From Rhizobiaceae bacterium (lineage in GTDB: Bacteria; Pseudomonadota; Alphaproteobacteria; Rhizobiales; Rhizobiaceae): a stretch of DNA of 64,000 nucleotides. The notes beneath the pieces were generated by a model. That model did no database searches and was not told where the DNA came from. It worked only from the letters and a program-made list of their open reading frames with translations. The stretch is from NCBI GenBank assembly GCA_023953845.1, contig JAMLJC010000001.1, positions 1,736,001 to 1,800,000 of the forward strand. The letters are read 5' to 3'. Of the stretch, positions 24,608-34,503 are shown piece after piece. A program made the position numbers and the translations under genes. Position 1 is the stretch's first letter. Each line of letters begins with the position of its first letter.

Positions 24608-25567
24608 CTACTTCTTGATCCAATCCGACCAGCGCGGCTCGTTGGCGGCCATCCACGCCTGCACCGTCTCGCTCACCGACTTGCCGTTGATGTCGACGTC
24701 GGTGATCATCTGGCCCATCTCGTCATTGTTGACGGTGAAAGCCTTGATCGCCTGGTAGGCGCCTGGCCACTTGTCCTTCACGCCGGCCCAGCCGACCTTC
24801 CAGATCTCGCCGAAGGGTTTTCCGCAATCGTAGAGCGCATCCGGGTTGGAGCCCCATTTCGGGTCGGTGTAGCACTCCTTGGTGTATTGCGGGAATTCGA
24901 TCCACTCGCCCTTGTACTTGGCCGGCGCCCAATGCGGCGCGTAGATCCATAGCAGGATCGGCGCCTGCCGCTGATAAGCGCTTTCCAGCTCGGCGAAGAG
25001 CGCGGCGTCGGTGCCGGCATGGATCACCTCGAAAGGCAGGTCGAGCGCCTCGACGCGCTCGTCGTCGAAGCCGCCCCATGTGACCGGCCCGCCGAGATAG
25101 CGGCCCTTCGGCGCGGTCTCCGCCGTCGAGAAGGCTTCGGCGCAGGCCTCATCCTTCAGTGCTTCCCAGTTGGGCAGGCCGGGGCATTTCTCCTTCATAT
25201 ATTCCGGAAACCACCATTCTTCCTTGGCCTGCATGCCGGTCGGGCCGAAATTCTCCGTCTTGCCGGTGGCGAGCGAGGCGTCCATGGCGTCACGGCCGGT
25301 CGTCTCCCACATTTCCATCGCCACATGCAGGTCGCCGGTTTCCAGCCCGGCGAACTGCGCCAGATAGTCGGCCTGCACATATTCGACGCTGTAGCCGGCC
25401 TTCTTCAGCACTTCGCCCATGATCTCGGTGGTGATGAGCTGACCGGTCCAGTCATGCAGCGTCAGCTTGATGGGATCGGTGGATTCCTGTGCGACGGCCG
25501 GCGTCAGCGCGACGGCGCTGGAAAAGGCCAGCGCGAACGCGGCATGTTTCAATGAGAAAAAGCGCAT
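24608..25567 (-). CDS. Glycine betaine/choline-type ABC substrate-binding protein
   Basis: 319 residues with a Sec signal peptide (MRFFSLKHAAFALAFSSAV, cleavage near VAQES). The mature protein is of the OpuAC/ProX class II fold: LTLHDWTGQLITTEIMGEVL, DLHVAMEMWETTGRDAMDA and WIYAPHWAPAKYKGEW, with many tryptophans and tyrosines able to form the aromatic box for a quaternary ammonium group. Cysteines at CPGLPNWEALKDEAC may bridge. GGAGG seven bases before ATG 25567 is a strong ribosome site. First gene of the minus-strand importer/demethylation operon; the divergent DeoR-type gene is the likely regulator. Confidence 0.92.
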   Translation of the reverse strand: MRFFSLKHAAFALAFSSAVALTPAVAQESTDPIKLTLHDWTGQLITTEIMGEVLKKAGYSVEYVQADYLAQFAGLETGDLHVAMEMWETTGRDAMDASLATGKTENFGPTGMQAKEEWWFPEYMKEKCPGLPNWEALKDEACAEAFSTAETAPKGRYLGGPVTWGGFDDERVEALDLPFEVIHAGTDAALFAELESAYQRQAPILLWIYAPHWAPAKYKGEWIEFPQYTKECYTDPKWGSNPDALYDCGKPFGEIWKVGWAGVKDKWPGAYQAIKAFTVNNDEMGQMITDVDINGKSVSETVQAWMAANEPRWSDWIKK

Positions 25568-25667
25568 ATGGAGCCTCCTGCTCGCCCGATGGCTATTGTT
25601 AGCGACATGCCGGCTCTCGTGTCCGGTTCTGCCTGGTTCCCGTTCCCACTGTCTTGCACTTGGTGTT

Positions 25668-25710
25668 GAGTTGTCAACGCAACTCTGTGGTTTTCTTTGT
25701 GATTTTGTGA
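25668..25710. promoter_or_regulatory. Divergent promoter region with candidate operators
   Basis: GAGTTG/CAACTC inverted repeat (25668-25685, six-base spacer) followed by two TTTGTGA direct repeats eight bases apart (25696-25702 and 25704-25710). The segment is AT-richer than its surroundings and lies between the betaine-type binding-protein gene and the DeoR-family gene. Repeats of this kind are typical of DeoR-family operators. Confidence 0.4.
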
Positions 25711-25786
25711 CGAACCGGTTGTAATTAGCCTGGAGTGCGGGGAATATGCCCGCAAAATCGGGCAGCTCATCGGGTCAGGGAACGAC

Positions 25787-26569
<783 letters not shown>

Positions 26570-26627
26570 TCGGGTAAGAGGCAGCCGGCGCTGGCGCGTC
26601 GGCGCGGCTTCGTTATGATCGCGCCTC

Positions 26628-27536
26628 ATGGCCTTCACGCTCCGCCAGCTCCAGTTCTTCGTAGCGGTCGCCGAGCGCGGGTCCGTGCTGCGGGCCGCGC
26701 AGCATCTGTCGATCTCGCAATCCTCCGTCACCGAGGCGATCAAGGAGCTTGAGCGCGACCTCGGCGTCGAGCTTTTCGACCGCCATCCGCGCGGCCTGAC
26801 CATCACGCACAAGGGCCATCAGTTCCTGCGTCATGCGACCAAGATCCTGGCCGACGTGTCCGACGCCCGCCGCACCTTTTCCGGCGAACAGGCGGCGGCC
26901 GGACGCCTGCAGCTCGGCGTCACCTCGCTCGTCGCCGGCTATGTGCTTTCCGATCTGCTCGCGCGCTACCGCCGTGCCTTTCCCGGCGTCGAGGTCACAG
27001 CGATCGAGGACAATGGCGACTATCTCGAACATCTGCTCATCGGCGGCGAACTGGATGTCGCCGTCATGGTCATCTCGAATTTGCGGGACCGCATGGCGTT
27101 GCAGGCCGAGATCCTGGAGGTCTCGCCTTACAGGCTCTGGCTGCCGCTCGGCCACAAGCTGTCCTCTGCCGAGATCATCGGCATCAACGACGTCGCCAGT
27201 GAGCCGCTGATCATGCTCACCGTGGACGAGATCGAGGAGAATACGGGCAAGCTGCTGGTGGCGCTCGGTGCGCGGCCGCATGTCGCCTTCCGCACGCGCT
27301 CCGTAGAGGCCGTGCGCAGCCTCGTCGCCACCGGCGCCGGCATCGCGCTGCTGCCCGATCTGGTCTACCGCCCGTGGTCGCTGGAAGGAGACCGCATCGA
27401 GTCCCGCGACGTGTCGGGCTCGCTGCCGGTGGTGCAGGTAGGCATGGTCTGGCGGCGCGGCTCCAGCCTGCCGGAATCGGCGCGCGATTTCATCGGCATC
27501 GCCCAGACCCACCGCAGCGGGCGCCAGCGTTCTTAG
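26628..27536 (+). CDS. LysR family transcriptional regulator
   Basis: 302 residues. The N-terminal winged helix is FTLRQLQFFVAVAERGSVLRA then LSISQSSVTEAIKELERDLG; the periplasmic-binding-like effector domain follows from residue 90 (AAGRLQLGVTSLVAGYVLSD). It follows the DeoR gene by 58 bases and precedes the 6-phosphogluconate dehydrogenase by 99 bases, all on the same strand. Target unknown; the next gene is a candidate. Confidence 0.92.
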   Translation: MAFTLRQLQFFVAVAERGSVLRAAQHLSISQSSVTEAIKELERDLGVELFDRHPRGLTITHKGHQFLRHATKILADVSDARRTFSGEQAAAGRLQLGVTSLVAGYVLSDLLARYRRAFPGVEVTAIEDNGDYLEHLLIGGELDVAVMVISNLRDRMALQAEILEVSPYRLWLPLGHKLSSAEIIGINDVASEPLIMLTVDEIEENTGKLLVALGARPHVAFRTRSVEAVRSLVATGAGIALLPDLVYRPWSLEGDRIESRDVSGSLPVVQVGMVWRRGSSLPESARDFIGIAQTHRSGRQRS

Positions 27537-27635
27537 GATTGTGCGCTGGACTTGCCGGCCGGAAGACTGTCACCATGTTCTTTCGTCTTAGGCACCTGAA
27601 TGCCGTCGACATCCTTGCGAAAGACCGGAGCGAAC

Positions 27636-28646
27636 ATGCAGATCGGAATGATGGGACTGGGGCGGATGGGCGCCAACATGGTGCGCCGGCTGATGCGCGG
27701 CGGTCATGATTGCGTCGTCTACGACATCAATCCGGCGAGCGTCGAGGCGTTGGCGAAGTCGGGCGCGACCGGTGCCTCTTCCGTGGAAGAGTTCGTCGGC
27801 AGGCTTGAAAAGCCCCGGGTTGTCTGGCTGATGCTGCCGGCGGCGATCACCCGGCGCGTCGCCGAGCAGGTCGCCGCCTTGCTGGAGCCGGGGGACATTG
27901 TCATCGACGGGGGCAATTCGCACTATCATGACGCCGTCGATCAGGCGGCGAAGTTCGCCGAGCGCGGCCTGAGCTTCGTCGATGTGGGCACCAGTGGCGG
28001 CGTCTGGGGGCTCGACCGCGGCTACTGCCTGATGATCGGCGGGCCGGATGCGGCCGTCCGTCACCTCGATCCGGTCTTCGCGGCGCTCGCCCCCGGATCC
28101 GACGAAGGCGTTCCCGCTGCCTCCGGGGACCTTGGCACCGCGCATCTCGGCTACCTGCATTGCGGTCCGAGCGGCGCCGGCCACTTCGTGAAGATGGTTC
28201 ACAACGGCATCGAATATGGCGTGATGGCCGCCTATGCCGAGGGTATGAACATCCTCAAATCCGCCAATGCAGGCAAGCGCCCGCGCGAGGCCGACGCCGA
28301 GACCAGCCCCTTGCCGACGCCGCAATATTATCAGTTCGACATCGATCTGGCGGCAGTCGCCGAGGTCTGGCGGCACGGCAGCGTCATCGGCTCGTGGCTG
28401 CTCGATCTCACCGCCGCAGCACTCAAGGACGACCCGGCACTGAAGGCTTTCGGCGGACGCGTGTCGGATTCCGGCGAGGGTCGCTGGACGCTGAAGGCTG
28501 CGATCGACACCGGCGTGCCGGCGCCTGTCCTGTCTTCAGCCTTGTTCGACCGCTTCAGTTCGCAGGGGGAGTCGGAATTCGCCGACAAGCTGCTCTCGGC
28601 GATGCGTTTTGCCTTCGGCGGACATGCTGAGAAACCGAAGGGCTGA
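27636..28646 (+). CDS. gnd: 6-phosphogluconate dehydrogenase, short (decarboxylating) type
   Basis: 336 residues, the short YqeC/GndA class rather than the 470-residue Gnd. Rossmann motif GMMGLGRMGANMVRRL, substrate-binding VIDGGNSHYHD, GTSGGVWGLDRGYCLMIGG and the catalytic lysine in GAGHFVKMVHNGIEYGVM are all present. It oxidises 6-phosphogluconate to ribulose-5-phosphate and CO2, giving NADH or NADPH. ATG 27636 has GGAG seven bases upstream; the longer frame is not needed. LysR gene upstream. Confidence 0.92.
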   Translation: MQIGMMGLGRMGANMVRRLMRGGHDCVVYDINPASVEALAKSGATGASSVEEFVGRLEKPRVVWLMLPAAITRRVAEQVAALLEPGDIVIDGGNSHYHDAVDQAAKFAERGLSFVDVGTSGGVWGLDRGYCLMIGGPDAAVRHLDPVFAALAPGSDEGVPAASGDLGTAHLGYLHCGPSGAGHFVKMVHNGIEYGVMAAYAEGMNILKSANAGKRPREADAETSPLPTPQYYQFDIDLAAVAEVWRHGSVIGSWLLDLTAAALKDDPALKAFGGRVSDSGEGRWTLKAAIDTGVPAPVLSSALFDRFSSQGESEFADKLLSAMRFAFGGHAEKPKG

Positions 28647-28676
28647 GATCAAGTCGCCGCATCCGAGCGGTTTAGG

Positions 28677-28693
28677 TATCGGAATTTCCGATA
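28677..28693. promoter_or_regulatory. 17-bp palindrome upstream of polyamine operon
   Basis: TATCGGAA-T-TTCCGATA, a perfect palindrome 107 bases before the binding-protein ATG. It lies in the promoter-sized gap after gnd. A likely operator for the transport/GABA operon; the regulator is not identified. Confidence 0.55.
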
Positions 28694-28799
28694 ACTCGGT
28701 TCTCTCGAATGGAAATTGCGAAACCTCTAAATTCGTATCACGTTGACGATCAGAGTTACGCCGCCACCGGAGAGCGGCCCTCGAATGGGAGACGTGACG

Positions 28800-29957
28800 A
28801 TGAAATCCTTTCTGAAGACGTGTACGGCATTGACGCTTTCGCTCGGCATGGCCGGACAGGCGCTGGCGCAGGTGAAGGAGATCGGCGCAGGCGAAGGTCA
28901 GGTGAACATCATCGCCTGGGCGGGCTATATCGAACGTGGCGAGACCGACAAGGCGTTCGACTGGGTCACCAAGTTCGAGGAAGCGACGGGCTGCAAGGTC
29001 AACGTCAAGACGGCGGCCACCTCGGACGAGATGGTCGCGCTGATGAACGAAGGCGGCTTCGACCTCGTCACGGCGTCCGGCGACGCCTCGCTTCGCCTCA
29101 TCGCCGGCAAGCGCGTGCAGCCGGTCAACGTGGACCTCATCAAAAGCTGGTCGGCAGTCGACGACCGCCTCAAGGACGCCCCGTGGCACACGGTCGACGG
29201 CGTCCACTATGGCGTCCCCTACATGTGGGGTCCGAACGTCCTCATGTATAACACCAACGCCATCAAGACGAAGCCGACTTCGTGGAAGGTGGTGTTCGAG
29301 GAGACGACACTGGACGACGGCAAGTCGAACAAGGGACGCGTGCAGGCCTATGACGGCCCGATCCATGTCGCCGACGCCGCGCTCTATCTGATGACGCACA
29401 AGCCCGATCTCGGCATCAAGGACCCGTATCAGCTCAACGAGGACCAGTACAAGGCGGCGCTCGAACTACTGCGCCAGCAGCGCACGCTCGTCGGCCGCTA
29501 CTGGCATGACGCCTTCATCCAGATCGACGACTTCAAGAACGAGGGCGTGGTCGCGTCCGGGTCGTGGCCGTTCCAGGTCAACCTGCTGAAGGCCGACAAG
29601 CAGCCGGTCGACTCGGTGTTTCCGGACGAAGGCGTGACAGGGTGGGCCGACACGACGATGATGCATGTCGACAGCGCCAACCCTAACTGCTCCTACATGT
29701 GGATGGAGCATTCGCTGTCGTCGAACCTCCAGAGCGATCTCGGCGTGTGGTTCGGCGCCAACCCGTCGGTTCCGGCGGCCTGCACGGATGGTCGCGGCAT
29801 GCTGACCAAGGAGACCTGCACTGCCAACGGTTTCGACAATTTCGAGAAGGTCCACTTCTGGACGACGCCGACCACGAAATGCGCCACCCAGAACGACCAG
29901 TGCGTGCCGTACTATCGCTGGGTCTCCGATTACATCGGCGTGATCGGCGGCCGCTGA
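28800..29957 (+). CDS. Polyamine (putrescine/spermidine)-type ABC substrate-binding protein
   Basis: 385 residues with a Sec signal (MKSFLKTCTALTLSLGMAGQ, cleavage after ALAQ). PotD/PotF-like mature domain: VNIIAWAGYIERGETDKAF, FDLVTASGDASLRLI, YGVPYMWGPNVLMYNTNAI. The C-terminal part has several cysteines (CTDGRGMLTKETC, CATQNDQC), probably disulfides, and replaces the usual PotD end. ATG 28800 has GGGAG eight bases upstream. First gene of an operon with PotA-, PotB- and PotC-like genes and two GABA-pathway enzymes, so putrescine is the likely cargo. Confidence 0.92.
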   Translation: MKSFLKTCTALTLSLGMAGQALAQVKEIGAGEGQVNIIAWAGYIERGETDKAFDWVTKFEEATGCKVNVKTAATSDEMVALMNEGGFDLVTASGDASLRLIAGKRVQPVNVDLIKSWSAVDDRLKDAPWHTVDGVHYGVPYMWGPNVLMYNTNAIKTKPTSWKVVFEETTLDDGKSNKGRVQAYDGPIHVADAALYLMTHKPDLGIKDPYQLNEDQYKAALELLRQQRTLVGRYWHDAFIQIDDFKNEGVVASGSWPFQVNLLKADKQPVDSVFPDEGVTGWADTTMMHVDSANPNCSYMWMEHSLSSNLQSDLGVWFGANPSVPAACTDGRGMLTKETCTANGFDNFEKVHFWTTPTTKCATQNDQCVPYYRWVSDYIGVIGGR

Positions 29958-29968
29958 TCAACTCCTAC

Positions 29969-29988
29969 CCTTCCCCCTTTTGGGAAGG
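29969..29988 (+). repeat. Hairpin between binding-protein and ATPase genes
   Basis: CCTTCCC and GGGAAGG (29969-29975 and 29982-29988) form a small stem at the start of a 154-base intergenic stretch rich in GAGGT/ACCTC-like matches (30056-30077). Such hairpins often keep binding-protein mRNA higher than that of the rest of the operon. No T run follows. Confidence 0.5.
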
Positions 29989-30111
29989 TCGACACGAGGC
30001 GGCGGGGTGAAGTCAGACAAATCTGTCCGCTCACCCTTGCTCGCTCCTGTGGCGCGACCTCTCGCATGAGGGAGGTGAGGCGCAGCCACGCTTCCGCAGT
30101 GTAGAAGAGCC

Positions 30112-31110
30112 ATGACCGCAGCCGTTTCGTTTCAGAAAGTCTCGCGCCATTTCGGCTCCGTCCGCGCGGTCGACGCCGTCGATCTCGACATCAGGCCCGG
30201 CGAGTTCTTTGCCATGCTCGGGCCTTCGGGCTCCGGCAAGACGACCTGCCTGCGCCTGATCGCCGGTTTCGAGCAGCCCACCGCCGGCCACATCGAGATA
30301 TTCGGCGAAAGTGCGGACGGGGTGCCGCCCTACCGGCGCAATGTCAACACGGTCTTTCAGGACTATGCGCTCTTTCCGCACCTCAACGTGCTGGACAATG
30401 TCGCCTACGGCCTGATGGTGAAGGGTGTCGGCAAGACGGAGCGGCTGGCGCAGGCCGAGGATGCGCTGAAGCTGGTGCAGCTTCCCGGATATGGTGCGCG
30501 CCGGCCGGGTCAACTGTCCGGCGGCCAGCGTCAGCGCGTGGCGCTTGCCCGCGCGCTCGTCAATCAACCCAAGGTGTTGCTGCTCGACGAGCCGCTGGGA
30601 GCGCTCGACCTCAAGCTGCGCGAGAACATGCAGGAGGAGCTGAAGCTCCTGCAAAAATCGCTCGGCATCACCTTCGTCTTCGTGACCCACGACCAGGGCG
30701 AGGCGCTTTCGATGGCCGATCGCGTCGCCGTCTTCAACGACGGCAGGATCATGCAGGTCGGCACGCCGGAGGAAATCTACCAGAAGCCGCAAACCCGCTT
30801 CGTGGCGGATTTCGTCGGTTCGTCCAACGTGCTGCCGCCCGACTTCGTGCAGCGCTATTCGGGGCAGCGGCGCTGGGGCAGCCTGCGGCCCGAGCAGATT
30901 CGCGTCGCCCGCGCCACAAGCGGCGACGGCGTGCCGGCCCGTGTCGTTGCGAAGAACTATCTCGGGGCGGCGACGCGGCTCGCGCTCGATGCATCGGGCC
31001 TGCGCCTGCACGCCACGCTGCCGGCCGGCGCTCCGGTGCCGGAGGCGGGCGAAGACGTGATCCTCACCTTCAATCGCGAGCATCTGCACGTCATGGAGGG
31101 TGAGGGGTGA
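30112..31110 (+). CDS. Polyamine-type ABC transporter ATP-binding protein
   Basis: 332 residues, PotA-like. Walker A GPSGSGKTT, Q-loop TVFQDYALFPHLNV, signature LSGGQRQR, Walker B LLLDEPLGALDLK and H-loop FVTHDQGEA. The C-terminal part after residue 240 (SLRPEQIRVARA) is the TOBE regulatory domain. It overlaps the first permease start by four bases. Energises import of putrescine or a similar amine. Confidence 0.94.
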   Translation: MTAAVSFQKVSRHFGSVRAVDAVDLDIRPGEFFAMLGPSGSGKTTCLRLIAGFEQPTAGHIEIFGESADGVPPYRRNVNTVFQDYALFPHLNVLDNVAYGLMVKGVGKTERLAQAEDALKLVQLPGYGARRPGQLSGGQRQRVALARALVNQPKVLLLDEPLGALDLKLRENMQEELKLLQKSLGITFVFVTHDQGEALSMADRVAVFNDGRIMQVGTPEEIYQKPQTRFVADFVGSSNVLPPDFVQRYSGQRRWGSLRPEQIRVARATSGDGVPARVVAKNYLGAATRLALDASGLRLHATLPAGAPVPEAGEDVILTFNREHLHVMEGEG

Positions 31111-32063
31111 GCGCTCTGCAGGCTTCCGCCCCGGCCATCCAGCCATCGACCGGCGGCATTGCCGGTGCGCTGTCGGATCTTTTCTGGCGGCGGCCGAAGG
31201 TGCCGCTGCTTTTGATGCTGCTCCCGCCGGTTCTCTGGCTCGGCATCGTCTATCTCGGCTCGCTCCTTGCGCTTCTGCTGCAGAGCTTCTTCTCGATCGA
31301 CGAGTTCTCGGGCCTCGTGAACCGCGAGTTCACGCTGAAGACCTATGGGGAATTGCTGCAGCCTTCCAATCTGGACATCATCGTCCGCACGGTGTCGATG
31401 GCGGCGCTGGTGACGCTGGCTTCGGCCGTGATCGCGTTTCCCATCGCCTATTTCGCGGCCCGCTATGCGCGGGGCAAATGGAAGGCGCTGTTCTATCTCG
31501 GCGTGATGATGCCACTGTGGTCGAGCTATCTGGTCAAGATCTATGCCTGGAAGCTGATCCTCGCCAAGGAAGGCATCCTGACCTGGTTCCTCGGCAAGGT
31601 GCATCTGAACTGGCTGCTCGACGCATGGCTGTCGCTGCCGGTCGTCGGCGGCAATTCGCTTTCGGTATCCTTCACCGGCACGTTCATCGTCTTCGTCTAT
31701 GTCTGGATGCCGTTCATGATCCTGCCGATACAGGCCGCACTCGAGCGCGTGCCCGGCAATCTGGTCGAGGCGTCGTCCGACCTTGGCGCCTCGCCCAGCC
31801 AGACGTTTCGCAACGTGCTCTTTCCGCTGGCGCTGCCTGGCATCGTGGCCGGCTCGATCTTCACCTTCTCGCTGACGCTCGGCGACTACATCATCCCGCA
31901 GATCATCGGCACGTCGCGGCTGTTCATCGGCCAGGCCGTCTACGCCCATCAGGGCACCGCCGGCAACATACCGCTCGCCGCCGCCTTTTCCGTCGTGCCG
32001 ATCGTCGTGATGGGTATCTATCTCTGGGGCGCCAAACGCATGGGGGCGTTCGATGCGCTCTGA
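31107..32063 (+). CDS. Polyamine-type ABC transporter permease (PotB/PotH-like)
   Basis: 318 residues with about six membrane spans. The ATPase-contact loop is LVEASSDLGASPSQTFRNVL followed by FPLALPGIVAGSIFTFSL, the EAA motif of PotB/PotH-type permeases. ATGA-type overlap with the ATPase gene before it and an 11-base overlap with the next permease indicate coupled translation. Confidence 0.93.
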   Translation: MSALQASAPAIQPSTGGIAGALSDLFWRRPKVPLLLMLLPPVLWLGIVYLGSLLALLLQSFFSIDEFSGLVNREFTLKTYGELLQPSNLDIIVRTVSMAALVTLASAVIAFPIAYFAARYARGKWKALFYLGVMMPLWSSYLVKIYAWKLILAKEGILTWFLGKVHLNWLLDAWLSLPVVGGNSLSVSFTGTFIVFVYVWMPFMILPIQAALERVPGNLVEASSDLGASPSQTFRNVLFPLALPGIVAGSIFTFSLTLGDYIIPQIIGTSRLFIGQAVYAHQGTAGNIPLAAAFSVVPIVVMGIYLWGAKRMGAFDAL

Positions 32064-32868
32064 TCCCAACACCCGCGCGCCGCTGGCGTTGAAGATCGCC
32101 GCCGCCGGCGGGCTGCTTTTCCTGCATCTGCCGATCCTGCTGATCTTCGTCTACGCCTTCACGACGGAAGAGAAGAGCTATCAGTGGCCGCCGCCGGGGC
32201 TGACGCTGCAATGGTTCGCCGTCACCTGGAACAGGCCGGACGTGTGGGAGGCCCTGAAACTGTCCGTGCAGGTCGCGTCCATTGCCACGGCCATCGCGCT
32301 GGTGCTCGGCACGCTGTGCGCCGCCGCCATCTCCGGCACGAAGTTCTTCGGCCGCGAGGCGATCTCGCTGCTGGTCATCCTGCCGATCGCACTGCCCGGC
32401 ATCATCACCGGCATCTCGCTGCGCTCGGCCTTCTCGCTGATGGAGATACCCTTCTCCACCTGGACCATCATTCTCGGTCACGCCACCTTCTGCGTGGTCG
32501 TCGTCTACAACAACGCGGTGGCGCGGTTCCGGCGGACCTCCAGATCGATGATCGAGGCCTCGATGGACCTCGGCGCCAACGGCTTCCAGACCTTCCGCCA
32601 TGTCGTGCTGCCGAACATCGGCACCGCCCTCGTGGCCGGCGGCATGCTGGCCTTCGCGCTGTCCTTCGACGAGGTGATCGTCACCACCTTCACCGCCGGC
32701 CAGCAGCAGACGCTCCCGATCTGGATGCTGGAAGAGCTTGTCAGGCCGCGCCAGCGGCCGGTCACCAATGTCGTGGCGATGGTCGTCGTGCTGGTCACGC
32801 TGCTGCCGATCCTCGCCGCCTATTACCTCACGCGCGACGGCGATCAGATCGCCGGGGCGGGAAAGTGA
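32053..32868 (+). CDS. Polyamine-type ABC transporter permease (PotC/PotI-like)
   Basis: 271 residues, PotC/PotI family. Motifs include LLFLHLPILLIFVYAFTTEE at the N-terminus and the EAA loop MIEASMDLGANGFQTFRHVV. About six spans. Completes the importer; the catabolic genes follow after an inverted-repeat-rich 101-base gap. Confidence 0.93.
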   Translation: MRSDPNTRAPLALKIAAAGGLLFLHLPILLIFVYAFTTEEKSYQWPPPGLTLQWFAVTWNRPDVWEALKLSVQVASIATAIALVLGTLCAAAISGTKFFGREAISLLVILPIALPGIITGISLRSAFSLMEIPFSTWTIILGHATFCVVVVYNNAVARFRRTSRSMIEASMDLGANGFQTFRHVVLPNIGTALVAGGMLAFALSFDEVIVTTFTAGQQQTLPIWMLEELVRPRQRPVTNVVAMVVVLVTLLPILAAYYLTRDGDQIAGAGK

Positions 32869-32880
32869 AAACAGTGATCA

Positions 32881-32947
32881 GTGAACCGTGAGCGGCGAAC
32901 AGTGAAACCCTGACTGCTCGGTTCACTGCTCGCTGTTTACGGTTCAC
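32881..32947. repeat. Imperfect inverted repeat between transport and catabolic genes
   Basis: GTGAACCGTGAGCGGCGAAC (from 32881) pairs imperfectly with the reverse complement of the 32920-32947 arm, which ends GTTTACGGTTCAC. CAGTGA-type hexamers recur on both arms (32872-32910). The mRNA could form a long stem between transporter and enzyme genes, perhaps a processing or stabilising signal. Confidence 0.65.
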
Positions 32948-32969
32948 CGATCCCAACAGGGAGAACACC

Positions 32970-34394
32970 ATGGACACCAGAATGCTGATCGGCTCGAAGT
33001 TCGAGGCCGGCACTGAGACGGAGGAAGCCGTCCTCAATCCGAAAACCGGCGAAACGATCCTCGACCTGCCCGAGGCGAGCCAGTCGCAGATCGAGGCGGC
33101 CGTGGCGGCGGCCGAACGGGCCTTCGCCACATGGTCGCGCACGACGCCTTCCCAGCGCTCCGGCTATCTTCTGCAGATCGCCGACGCCATCGAGAAGAAC
33201 GCAGAAGTGTTCGCGAAGCTGGAAGCGCTGAACTGCGGCAAGCCGATCAACGCGGTGCTGAACGACGAGATCCCAGCCATTGTCGACTGCTACCGCTTCT
33301 TCGCCGGTGCGGTCCGCACCATGCCGGGGGCGATCGCTGGCGAATATCTTCCGGGCTTCACCTCGATGATACGCCGCGACCCGATCGGCCTCGTCGCCTC
33401 CATTGCACCGTGGAACTATCCGCTGATGATGATGGCGTGGAAGCTAGCGCCGGCGATCGCCGGCGGCAACACGGTGGTTTTCAAGCCATCCGAGCAGACG
33501 CCGCTGACGGCGCTGAAGCTCGGCGCGCTTCTGGCCGACATCCTGCCGGAAGGGGTCGTCAACATCGTGCTCGGCCGGGGCGAGAGCGTCGGCAACACGC
33601 TGATCAATCATCCGAAGATCAACATGATCTCCATCACCGGTGACGTCGCCACCGGCAAGAAGGTGCTGCAGGCCGCCGCCAAGTCGGTCAAGCGCACCCA
33701 TCTGGAGCTTGGCGGCAAGGCTCCGGTGATCGTCTTCGACGACGCCGATCTCGACGCCGTCGTCTCCGGCCTGCGCGCCTTCGGCTATTACAATGCCGGG
33801 CAGGATTGCACCGCCGCCTGCCGCATCTATGCCGGCAGGAAGGTCTACGACAAGCTCGTCGCCGATCTCTCCTCGGCTGTCTCGACCATAAAGTTCAACC
33901 AGCCGGACGATACGGAAAACGAGATCGGACCGCTCATCTCGAAGCGTCAGCGCGACCGTGTAGCCTCCTTCGTCGAGCGCGCCGCCGAACTGAAGCATAT
34001 CGAGATCACCACCGGCGGCAAGCCGGGCGAGGGTGGCGGCTTCTTCTATCAGCCGACCGTGGTCGCCGGCGCGCTGCAGGAAGACGAGATCGTGCGCCGC
34101 GAAGTTTTTGGGCCGGTGGTTTCGGTGACGCGCTTCTCGGATGTGGACGAGGCGGTGAACTGGGCCAACGACAGCGACTACGGCCTTGCCTCATCGGTCT
34201 GGACGAAGGATGTCGGCCGCGCCATGGCGACGGCGTCGCGGCTGCAATATGGCTGCACCTGGATCAACACGCACTTCATGCTGACCAACGAGATGCCGCA
34301 TGGCGGCCTGAAGCAGTCCGGCTATGGCAAGGACATGTCGCTCTACGCGCTGGAGGACTACACCGCCGTCCGGCACGTCATGGTCGCTCACTGA
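32970..34394 (+). CDS. patD: Gamma-aminobutyraldehyde dehydrogenase (aldehyde dehydrogenase family)
   Basis: 474 residues, the same length as PatD of E. coli. NAD-binding region ASIAPWNYPLMMMAWKLAPA, general base Glu in LELGGKAPVIVFDDADLD and catalytic Cys in NAGQDCTAACRIYAGR. The C-terminus YGKDMSLYALEDYTAVRHV is typical of aminoaldehyde dehydrogenases. It oxidises 4-aminobutanal, the deaminated form of putrescine, to GABA. Location between the polyamine importer and a GABA transaminase supports the substrate. Betaine-aldehyde dehydrogenases are close relatives, so broader substrates are possible. Confidence 0.9.
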   Translation: MDTRMLIGSKFEAGTETEEAVLNPKTGETILDLPEASQSQIEAAVAAAERAFATWSRTTPSQRSGYLLQIADAIEKNAEVFAKLEALNCGKPINAVLNDEIPAIVDCYRFFAGAVRTMPGAIAGEYLPGFTSMIRRDPIGLVASIAPWNYPLMMMAWKLAPAIAGGNTVVFKPSEQTPLTALKLGALLADILPEGVVNIVLGRGESVGNTLINHPKINMISITGDVATGKKVLQAAAKSVKRTHLELGGKAPVIVFDDADLDAVVSGLRAFGYYNAGQDCTAACRIYAGRKVYDKLVADLSSAVSTIKFNQPDDTENEIGPLISKRQRDRVASFVERAAELKHIEITTGGKPGEGGGFFYQPTVVAGALQEDEIVRREVFGPVVSVTRFSDVDEAVNWANDSDYGLASSVWTKDVGRAMATASRLQYGCTWINTHFMLTNEMPHGGLKQSGYGKDMSLYALEDYTAVRHVMVAH

Positions 34395-34503
34395 TCGGCC
34401 GCCTGCGCCGGCTTTGGCTCCGCCGTCCGGCATGGCGAGGCCCTATGAATCCGCCCGGAGCGCACCTATTCCGGGCATGATACCGACCGAGGGATAACGC
34501 ACC

